From positions 1 through 8,921 of the forward strand of contig JAJDES010000303.1 of the NCBI GenBank assembly GCA_029259675.1: a DNA stretch of 8,921 bases, written 5' to 3'. This document shows, piece by piece, positions 1 through 5,578 of this stretch (within the stretch, counting starts at the first letter, position 1; the number at the start of each line of letters is the position of its first letter). The DNA comes from Planctomycetota bacterium. GTDB taxonomy: Bacteria > Planctomycetota > UBA1135 > GCA-002686595. Under the pieces are notes generated by a model. It was not told the DNA's origin. It worked only from the letters and a program-made list of their open reading frames with translations, and did no database searches. The translations under genes and the position numbers were made by a program.

Positions 1-1
1 C

Positions 2-685
2 GAGGCCTTTGCTCGCTTGCACGGGGGGCAAGTTGGCGACGGCATGCCGCTCTTCTACGGCGTGCCGACGAAACCCATGTGGCGCATTGCCAAGGAACGG
101 CTATCGACCAAGCTCATGCGCACCCAGGATGTTTTGCGCAGGGACTTGGATGGTATTGAGTTGCCGCCTGCAGCGGGCCTGGAGGCCGAGACTGTGGCTG
201 CTTTTCCCGAGTCCGTTACGGCGCTCAAACTGCAGGCGGGGGCTCGCAAAGCACTCATCACGCGACCCAGTTTCGGCGCTCTCAATCATCGCTATGTCGA
301 GTTTCCCGGGGGCGCTTTTCAAATTGCCATTGTGAAGCGAGTGGGCGAAGTCGCGGGATACGCGGTCTTTCGGTCCGGAACGTTGGCTGCAGGAGAACCC
401 AGTCTGGGTTTGATATGGGATTGGCTGGTGCCGAGCGGAGATCAAGCGGTGTCCGCGGCGCTGATGCACTGGGCCAAGGATCAGGCAGCCTCGCAGGGGT
501 GCGCGGAGCTCGCGTATGTTTGCCCCGAAACCTGTGCCGAGTGGTTGCTGTTCCAATCCATCGGCATGCGCGTGCAGCCTTCCAACATGACCATTGCAGC
601 GCGACACTTTGCCCGGCAAATGACCATGCGCTGGCTCTATCACAATTGGAACTACAGCCTGGGGGATTTGATTTTTGAAGCTTGA
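2..685 (+). CDS. GNAT-superfamily acyltransferase, 5'-truncated by the window edge
   Basis: The reading frame is open from the first bases and runs 227 codons to a TGA, so the true start lies upstream; the TTG at 17 is only an internal codon. The product is recognised mainly by similarity to the complete gene at 848-1852. The visible N-terminus (GDGMPLFYGVPTKPMWRIA) matches that protein's GRDVVTFGWPIEEANRLG region. Both then carry an (H/W)RY segment, a G-L/I-x-x-DWLVP strand, W-x-x-x-FQ...PS...R, and a W-x-Y-x-LG(D/E) end. By alignment about 110-120 N-terminal residues are missing, giving a full length near 340. GNAT enzymes transfer an acyl group from acyl-CoA or acyl-ACP to an amine; proteins of this two-lobed type often sit in polysaccharide clusters. 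Substrate unknown. No acyl-CoA-binding P-loop can be checked because the N-terminal lobe is outside the window. Confidence 0.7.
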   Translation, partial: EAFARLHGGQVGDGMPLFYGVPTKPMWRIAKERLSTKLMRTQDVLRRDLDGIELPPAAGLEAETVAAFPESVTALKLQAGARKALITRPSFGALNHRYVEFPGGAFQIAIVKRVGEVAGYAVFRSGTLAAGEPSLGLIWDWLVPSGDQAVSAALMHWAKDQAASQGCAELAYVCPETCAEWLLFQSIGMRVQPSNMTIAARHFARQMTMRWLYHNWNYSLGDLIFEA

Positions 686-720
686 GCAAGGTCAAGTGGG
701 GGAGCCTACAAGTGTTCGCG

Positions 721-742
721 ATCGGCGCCGATTGGAAATCGG
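721..742. repeat. palindrome and overlapping small hairpin between the GNAT genes
   Basis: Positions 721-732 (ATCGGCGCCGAT) form a perfect 12-bp palindrome. Its right half overlaps a small hairpin, CCGATT (728-733), loop GGA, AATCGG (737-742). No T-tract follows on either strand, so this does not look like an intrinsic terminator. It lies 36 bp after the first GNAT stop and about 105 bp before the second GNAT start. It could be an operator or a processed RNA structure, or chance in GC-rich DNA. Confidence 0.4.
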
Positions 743-831
743 ACCGGCGGCTGCAGGTGCAACATGGTTTGGGTTTGCCTTGCGCGCTGACGCGTGGCCG
801 GGCGCCCGCGAACCCAACTCGGCACATGCGC

Positions 832-839
832 AAGGGGAG
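832..839 (+). promoter_or_regulatory. Shine-Dalgarno site deciding the GTG start of the second GNAT gene
   Basis: AAGGGGAG lies 8 nt before the GTG at 848. The longer frame upstream to 794 would pass through this site and encodes an Arg-rich stretch unlike a GNAT N-terminus, so the GTG is preferred. Confidence 0.7.
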
Positions 840-847
840 TCCGCGCT

Positions 848-1852
848 GTGAGTGAATACGAAATCCGCGCGTACCAGTCGGAGGATCGAGACTCGCTGTT
901 GGAGTGCTTCAATCTGGTCTTTGCCGAAAACAACGCGGGCTTCAAGCCGCGCAGTGTGGCGGAGTGGACTTGGGCATTTGAAGCCAATCCCGCCGGGAAG
1001 CGCATATGGGTTGCGGCTTGCGACGGCAAAATTGTCGGTCAGTACGCCGGATATCCATACCGCGTGCGCTGTGATGGTGAAGATGCGACGTTCTCTCAAA
1101 TCACCGACTCCTTTGCGCACCCCGAGCATCGACGCGGGTTGAAGCGTCCCGGGTTGTTTGTCCAGATCGGGCTTGAGTACTTGGCGGCCACAACCGGACC
1201 TGGGCGGGATGTCGTTACCTTCGGATGGCCGATCGAAGAAGCCAATCGCTTGGGCGAGCGCTACTTCCAATATGAAGTTGTGCGCACGCAATTGCTGTTG
1301 GGGCGGCCTGTGGGTGACGGCTCGAGTTCAGCGGCGGCCGGGGTGGAACCGTTGACCAGTTTGGGCCCCGAAGTGCGAGCACTCTACGATCGTTGTGCCG
1401 GCGGCGATAAAGCTCGACCGACGTGGGGGGCGAGCGTGATCCGCGATGCGGCGTTCATTCAGTGGCGCTACTTGGACAACCCTTTTTACGACTACCGTGT
1501 TTACGGCTTGCGCGATACGAGTGGAGGTTTGCGCGGGCTGTACGTGTACCGCGTAGGAGATTGGATCGCACCGAAGATGGGCATCCTCATGGATTGGCTG
1601 GTTCCCGAGGATGATCCCGAGGCTGCGGATCTTTTGCACGAATCCTTTTTGGGCGGGTGCCGCGCCGACGGAGCCGAATCGCTAGTGGCCATTTTTCCCG
1701 AATGGTCCAGCTGGTTCATGCGCTTCCAGAAATGGCATTGGAAGCTGTATCCATCCGATCTTTTAACCGTTGGGCGCCAGGCGCACCGATGGGATATGGA
1801 GTACCTGCGCGAGCGCTGGTGGTATCAATTGGGCGAGACCGATTTGGTCTGA
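848..1852 (+). CDS. GNAT-superfamily N-acyltransferase (two-lobed)
   Basis: A 334-residue protein starting at GTG with a good ribosome-binding site. Residues 3-150 look like a GNAT fold: YEIRAYQSEDRDSLLECFN opens with the usual beta1-alpha1 pattern, then W-x-W-x-F-x-x-NP-x-G (40-50), A-x-DGKIVGQYAGYP (58-70), and FAHPEHRRG (89-97) where the CoA-binding motif A normally sits. The R/Q-x-x-G-x-G/A loop is degenerate (RRGLKRPG), so cofactor binding needs checking. A second lobe (about 195-334) has WRYLDNP (206-212), MDWLVP (248-253) and the C-terminal WWYQLGETD signature. No signal peptide or membrane segment is seen, so it should be cytosolic. It is a tandem paralogue of the upstream truncated gene, 162 bp away on the same strand, and converges on the KASIII gene. 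Likely role: acylating an amino sugar or other amine; substrate not determinable here. Confidence 0.8.
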   Translation: MSEYEIRAYQSEDRDSLLECFNLVFAENNAGFKPRSVAEWTWAFEANPAGKRIWVAACDGKIVGQYAGYPYRVRCDGEDATFSQITDSFAHPEHRRGLKRPGLFVQIGLEYLAATTGPGRDVVTFGWPIEEANRLGERYFQYEVVRTQLLLGRPVGDGSSSAAAGVEPLTSLGPEVRALYDRCAGGDKARPTWGASVIRDAAFIQWRYLDNPFYDYRVYGLRDTSGGLRGLYVYRVGDWIAPKMGILMDWLVPEDDPEAADLLHESFLGGCRADGAESLVAIFPEWSSWFMRFQKWHWKLYPSDLLTVGRQAHRWDMEYLRERWWYQLGETDLV

Positions 1853-1888
1853 GCTAGCGACCGAATGGCGACGTTTGCGCTGCGATGC

Positions 1889-1948
1889 GGACCCGTTGTC
1901 GGACCCGTTGTCGGACCTGTTGTCGCGCCTGTTGTCGCGCCTGTTGTC
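1889..1948. repeat. 12-bp tandem repeat, five copies
   Basis: Five contiguous 12-bp units: GGACCCGTTGTC twice (1889-1912), GGACCTGTTGTC once (1913-1924), GCGCCTGTTGTC twice (1925-1948), followed by GCGC of a decayed sixth unit. The variants step from one form to the next along the array. It fills most of the 106-bp gap between the convergent GNAT and KASIII genes, ending 10 bp after the KASIII stop. No stem followed by a T-tract is seen here, so no intrinsic terminator is called. Confidence 0.9.
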
Positions 1949-1958
1949 GCGCAGGAAC

Positions 1959-2990
1959 TCACCAACGGTAGATCGAAGCACCCCACGTGAATCCGCTTCC
2001 GAATGCGGCCGATGCGACCATGGTGCCCGCTTTCAATTTTCCCGTTCTGCGCGCTTCGAACAAGCCGATTGGAATCGTGGCCGCGGTTGTATTTCCGTAG
2101 TTTTCAATGCTGCTGAATACTTTTTCAGGTTCCACGCCCAGGGCATCAGCGAACTTCTCATTAATGCGCCTATTTGCCTGGTGGTGCACGAAGAGGTCAA
2201 TGTCCTCCGCGCTCATGCCGTTGGCCTCAAGTGCCTCGAGCGTAACCTCGGGCATGCGCCTGACGGCATTGGTGAACACCAATCGACCGTTCATTTGGGG
2301 GAAGGCCTCGGGCGAGTTGACCAACTCTTCGGGGTTCCAGATGCGATTGGCCGTGCCGGGTGACTCCCACAGGAGGTCCTTGGCGAAATGGCCGTCCGCG
2401 TGCAGGTGACTGGAACGAATGAAGGATTCCTTCGAATTCGCCGACTCGTCTTCGACTTCGGTAGCGCTCACGATGACGGCGCCGGCACCGTCGCCGAACA
2501 AGACCGTCATGTCACGCCCGCGCGTGGATACATCCAGGCACTTGGATTGCATCTCCGCGCCGACGAGCAGCACATTGCGATAAATTCCAGCGCGCACATA
2601 AAGGTCCGCAATGGATAGTCCGTAGAGGAATCCCGTGCACTGCTGCCTGATGTCCAGGGCGGCGATGCCCGGAACGTCGAGGTGCGCCTGTAGGAAGCAA
2701 GCGGAGCCGGGAAAGGACGCATCGGGGCTGAGCGTGGCGAAAATGATCAAATCCAGCTCGGACTTGTCCAGGTTGGCATCGCTCAGTGCGTCGACGCAAG
2801 CGGGTAGAGCTAGGCTCGAAACCGAACTGTGATTGTCCTTGGCTGCCCAATAGCGCTGCTTGATGCCGGTGCGCTTTTCGACCCATTCGGGTGAGCTATC
2901 CATCCACTGGGTCAGGTGCTCATTGGTTGTCAGGCCGCCCTCGGGGACGGACATCCCTAGACCCTGAATCTTCGATCTCCTGTGACCCAT
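1959..2990 (-). CDS. 3-oxoacyl-ACP synthase III (KASIII/FabH-type) family protein
   Basis: A 343-residue thiolase-fold condensing enzyme. KASIII enzymes join an acyl-CoA or acyl-ACP starter to malonyl-ACP by decarboxylative Claisen condensation. The full triad is visible: Cys118 in DIRQQCTGFLYGL, His270 in FVHHQANRRI, and Asn300 in NYGNTTAATIP. Other family marks are WVEKRTGI (36-43), the GDGAGA glycine motif (166-171) and the closing AFGSGFTWGA loop (329-338). It is somewhat longer than E. coli FabH (317), with extra sequence around 180-235 (HLHADG, FPQMNGRLVF), typical of accessory KASIII paralogues rather than housekeeping FabH. ATG start at 2990, preceded by AGGAAAG (2996-3002). It is the last of three minus-strand genes, 174 bp after the deacetylase. 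The context (glycosyltransferase, deacetylase, GNATs) and the lack of fab neighbours suggest specialised acyl-chain synthesis, but housekeeping FabH cannot be excluded, so no symbol is given. Confidence 0.93.
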   Translation of the reverse strand: MGHRRSKIQGLGMSVPEGGLTTNEHLTQWMDSSPEWVEKRTGIKQRYWAAKDNHSSVSSLALPACVDALSDANLDKSELDLIIFATLSPDASFPGSACFLQAHLDVPGIAALDIRQQCTGFLYGLSIADLYVRAGIYRNVLLVGAEMQSKCLDVSTRGRDMTVLFGDGAGAVIVSATEVEDESANSKESFIRSSHLHADGHFAKDLLWESPGTANRIWNPEELVNSPEAFPQMNGRLVFTNAVRRMPEVTLEALEANGMSAEDIDLFVHHQANRRINEKFADALGVEPEKVFSSIENYGNTTAATIPIGLFEARRTGKLKAGTMVASAAFGSGFTWGASIYRW

Positions 2991-2995
2991 ACTGG

Positions 2996-3002
2996 CTTTC
3001 CT
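2996..3002 (-). promoter_or_regulatory. ribosome-binding site of the KASIII gene
   Basis: Read on the minus strand, AGGAAAG sits 5 nt before the ATG at 2990. This supports the annotated start and independent translation despite the 174-bp gap from the upstream deacetylase gene. No clear terminator hairpin with a T-tract is visible in that gap (2991-3164). Confidence 0.65.
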
Positions 3003-3164
3003 GCTTTGCCTTTGCTGCTTTGGGATTGTCTAGGGGGAGCAAGGCTCTGCTTGGCAAATCCCTGAACGTTGGATAGTTGCTGTCGGGCCGAGCCGTGGTC
3101 GAGAGCCAAGGTTGCCGGCCTCAAAATGAATCGGGGTCAGGCGCTGGACTCAAGCATCCAAATT

Positions 3165-3911
3165 CTACCCCTTGGACAAGCTTCCCCGCTGGATACCTGC
3201 CTGATTCAGCAGCTGGGCATCGTGTTCGAGGGGCTCACCGAGCGGGCAAAAGGCTTCGCCGTGTGTCGCTGCGGTAGAAATGTACATGCTGCGTTGGGCG
3301 CTGATGGATAGCCCCATATGAATCAAATCTTGATACGCGAGCTGACTCTGATGGGCCCGCAGTGCAGCGACCTTGCGTTCGTACACGCTTGAAATGTCGA
3401 CGATGTGGGTGGGTATGAGCGGAGTCCACACTTCCCAGCCCCAGGCTTCGCCGGTGTAGTTCAAGGCGTACAGAGCCATTTGAGCCACGCGCGACAGGGT
3501 GTAGTGATCTAAGTGATATTCGCCGATCCAGGGCGCATAAATGATGTCCGGCTTCCATTCGCGAATGCGCTCCGCAAGCGTGCGCACAGCCGCAATCAAT
3601 TCTTCAGGCGAGGGTTCATGACCTTCCGGCTGGCCCCAAAATTCGTACTCGGAAAGGCCCAGATGCGAGCCGCCCTCTCGCGCTTCCGCCTGGCGCAGCG
3701 CCGCGTAGTCCGCGCCGGAATAGCGCCCGTCGGGATCGCCGGCCAAGCCGCTGAAGGCAACGATGACATGCACCGGATCGCCCGCCATGCGGTGCAGGCA
3801 AAGGCTTCCACCCGCACCGATCACATCGTCATCCGCGTGGGGGGCCAGGAGCAGCACACGGCCTGAGCTCGGCTGTTGAATGGCAATGGGGAGCGGACTG
3901 CGCGGGTTCAT
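3165..3911 (-). CDS. PIG-L/LmbE family zinc-dependent N-deacetylase
   Basis: A 248-residue protein from the ATG at 3911; an in-frame TTG at 3923 would add four residues. PIG-L enzymes remove the N-acetyl group from GlcNAc-type substrates (GlcNAc-PI, MshB, BshB, antibiotic sugars). The N-terminal metal motif is LLLAPHADDDVIGAGG: His25 and Asp28 fit the Zn ligands and Asp27 the general base. The usual PHPDDE is altered to PHADDD, with Ala for Pro and Asp for Glu. The third ligand lies in HLDH (133-136). The later K-x-x-AL-x-x-HQSQL segment (180-190) is also typical of the family. Length is ordinary for a single-domain member, and no signal peptide is seen, so it is probably cytosolic. Its start is 13 bp after the glycosyltransferase stop, indicating co-transcription and a shared substrate: likely deacetylation of the sugar that the transferase adds or uses. 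No strong Shine-Dalgarno precedes the ATG, consistent with coupling. Confidence 0.92.
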   Translation of the reverse strand: MNPRSPLPIAIQQPSSGRVLLLAPHADDDVIGAGGSLCLHRMAGDPVHVIVAFSGLAGDPDGRYSGADYAALRQAEAREGGSHLGLSEYEFWGQPEGHEPSPEELIAAVRTLAERIREWKPDIIYAPWIGEYHLDHYTLSRVAQMALYALNYTGEAWGWEVWTPLIPTHIVDISSVYERKVAALRAHQSQLAYQDLIHMGLSISAQRSMYISTAATHGEAFCPLGEPLEHDAQLLNQAGIQRGSLSKG

Positions 3912-3924
3912 GAAATTCGCCAAT

Positions 3925-5250
3925 TCAGGACTGTGGGGATGGTGCGGGAACGATGCCCAATTCGGACATGCTCAAGGGCTGTTCGCGGCCGGGGCTCGTT
4001 TTTTGGAAACGCCACGCGCCGAGCAACTCTCCCGTATCCAGATCAAAGCCGCGCACAAACGTCTCCGTTTGGAAGAACCACTCCCACGTGGCCGGCGCCG
4101 GAGTCCATGTGCGACCGCTGCCCAGGATTCCCATTCCAACGATCCATTTGGAGTCGGGGGAAAACTCGAGCACGTAGCGCACTTCCTTTGGAAACGACAC
4201 AGTCGGTGCGGCATCGACGGGACCGAGATCCTGGATCCTGTGAATCGGCTCGGCAATGCGTGACTTGGGCATGCATTTATTGAGTCCGTCGATGAGGCTT
4301 AGGCCCAGTCGGCCGCGCATACCAAAGAATTTGTTGAAGTAGATGCGCCTGCTGGCGTGAAAGCGGCGCAGGGTTTCGCCTTGCCCTTGTCCGCCCACGC
4401 CGGCAGAGCGCGACCAGTGGTGCAGGATCGGTGCGCCGCCGTGGTGAACCAAATCGTAGCCGCGCGCTTCCAGCTGGCGAAAGAGGTCGGTGTCTTCGAA
4501 ATAGAGTGGATAACGGGGGTCCAAGGGGGAACCCAACTCGTCCACCACTTCGCGCCGCATGAAGAGGCAACAGCCCGAAAGCATAGGCACCTTGAGGGGA
4601 CCTGTTGCGCTCCAGTAGGGCACCGATAGCTGCCGCCTTTTTTCGGCGTAGCTGCGCGCGTAGCGTGGGAAGTGCCGCGCGGCCGTGACCCACAGTTGCT
4701 CTGCCAGGGTCGGGATGATGTTGATGGGCAAAAGCAGGGAACCGGCCGGATCGATGCAGGCGCGCGCATCCACCGCTCCGCAGCGCTCATGATTGCGGAC
4801 GTAATCGACCAGGGCCTGGACCGAACCGGGCATGAATACAACGTCGGCGTTGAGGATCGCAACGCAATCGTTCGACGAGCGGGAATTGCACTGGTTACTG
4901 GCCGCATAGGCCAAATTGACACCGCCTGAATACCCGAGATTTTCTGGGCTGCGAATCACCTTGGCGCCGACGGCTTGCAGGCGGGCGAGGGCGTCTTCCT
5001 GATCCTGTGGCGAAGCGTTGTCCACCACAATGATTTCCAGGTCCTCGGGCGCCCAACCCGCGCGCTGCCAATCCGCCCTGAGCGATTCGACGCAGGCCAA
5101 GGCAAATAGACCTGAATCAAAGTTGACTAGGCAGGCGGTGAGGCGGGGAGTTGCGATGGCTTTTCTCTTACATTTGGGGTCGTGAAAACCGCCTGAGCAT
5201 AGCGCTCGGGTCCCATCTGCGGCCACGGCCGGCGCCCCGGGGAGGTACAA
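3925..5250 (-). CDS. family 2 glycosyltransferase with extra C-terminal domain
   Basis: A 441-residue GT-A glycosyltransferase of the WbbL/rhamnosyltransferase-like GT2 group, which moves a sugar from a nucleotide donor to a growing glycan. Visible marks: LTACLVNFDSG (37-47, beta1), IVVDNAS (74-80), NLGYSGGVN (104-112), LNADVVF (133-139, the DXD-equivalent), LSGCCLFMRR (224-233), YFEDTDLFRQL (250-260, catalytic-base region) and ILHHWSRSAG (275-284). Residues about 300-325 (RRIYFNKFFGMRGRLGLSLI) may pack on the membrane, but there is no clear transmembrane helix. Residues about 345-420 form an additional beta-rich region (LEFSPDSKWIVGMG, then GFDLDTGELLGAW) outside the GT fold. The start is TTG, supported by AAGGGG 7 nt upstream; an in-frame GTG at 5226 is the alternative, and no ATG is available before the conserved core. 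First gene of the minus-strand group, divergent from the radical SAM gene. Confidence 0.93.
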   Translation of the reverse strand: MYLPGAPAVAADGTRALCSGGFHDPKCKRKAIATPRLTACLVNFDSGLFALACVESLRADWQRAGWAPEDLEIIVVDNASPQDQEDALARLQAVGAKVIRSPENLGYSGGVNLAYAASNQCNSRSSNDCVAILNADVVFMPGSVQALVDYVRNHERCGAVDARACIDPAGSLLLPINIIPTLAEQLWVTAARHFPRYARSYAEKRRQLSVPYWSATGPLKVPMLSGCCLFMRREVVDELGSPLDPRYPLYFEDTDLFRQLEARGYDLVHHGGAPILHHWSRSAGVGGQGQGETLRRFHASRRIYFNKFFGMRGRLGLSLIDGLNKCMPKSRIAEPIHRIQDLGPVDAAPTVSFPKEVRYVLEFSPDSKWIVGMGILGSGRTWTPAPATWEWFFQTETFVRGFDLDTGELLGAWRFQKTSPGREQPLSMSELGIVPAPSPQS

Positions 5251-5578
5251 TTGTGGGCCCCTTGGGCCTGGGATTGAGAACCTGAAATGGAGGCGCGGAT
5301 AGGACCGCTACTCCGAACAAGGGGGTGACCGGGTCGAATTTCACTTCAATGGGGGACTCTCCACAAACTGAATCCGCGCGAACTCCGATAAACTGGGCAG
5401 CGAACATCTCTACCCGCGAATAAGCTGACGGCTGATCTCGGACGAAAAGCTCGGATGCTCTCACAATCCCATTGGGGGCGTATCCGGCGCGAGCTTCATT
5501 GGCAAGCCGCTAGGCTCGGGGCCAGTCCGCATCCCGAGCTAGTCAGCGCACACAAGCGAGCTTTGGGCCTTTCCCATC
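5251..5578. other. divergent intergenic region between glycosyltransferase and radical SAM genes
   Basis: These 328 bp should hold promoters for both directions, but I could not assign convincing -35/-10 boxes. They contain the glycosyltransferase Shine-Dalgarno (AAGGGG on the minus strand, 5258-5263) and a strong inverted repeat at 5510-5542. Short plus-strand frames (13 codons from 5286, 24 codons from 5349) lack ribosome-binding sites and recognisable sequence, so they are not called. No RiPP-like precursor peptide was found here. Confidence 0.6.
5510..5542. promoter_or_regulatory. imperfect inverted repeat upstream of the radical SAM gene
   Basis: CTAGGCTCGGG (5510-5520) and CCCGAGCTAG (5533-5542) pair over 10 bp with one bulged G, closing a 12-nt loop. 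The repeat ends 36 bp before the ATG at 5579. There is no T-tract, so it is more likely an operator for a dimeric regulator or a 5' leader hairpin than a terminator. The conserved boxes of a cobalamin riboswitch are not evident. Confidence 0.5.

Noticed and set aside
794..847. Upstream ATG start for the second GNAT gene
   Set aside because: It adds an Arg-rich non-conserved 18 residues and would run through the clear AAGGGGAG site that serves the GTG at 848.
1889..1948. CRISPR array or iteron origin
   Set aside because: Units are 12 bp with no spacers, and there is no rep or cas gene nearby, so it is a simple tandem repeat.
1770..2363. 197-codon plus-strand frame antisense to KASIII
   Set aside because: It lies opposite the strongly supported KASIII coding sequence; the frame is open because of codon bias and includes the tandem repeat.
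5349..5423. 24-codon plus-strand frame that might be a RiPP precursor for the radical SAM enzyme
   Set aside because: There is no ribosome-binding site, no leader/core pattern and no repeated or Cys-rich core; short frames like this are expected by chance.
5168..5464. 98-codon minus-strand frame overlapping the glycosyltransferase start
   Set aside because: It overlaps the GT2 frame by 83 bp in another phase, starts at a GTG, is rich in Pro/Arg like GC-rich noise, and shows no recognisable motif.
5500..5578. Cobalamin riboswitch ahead of the B12-type radical SAM gene
   Set aside because: GCCAGTCCGC in the loop loosely recalls a B12 box, but the other conserved cobalamin-riboswitch elements are not visible and the leader is too short.
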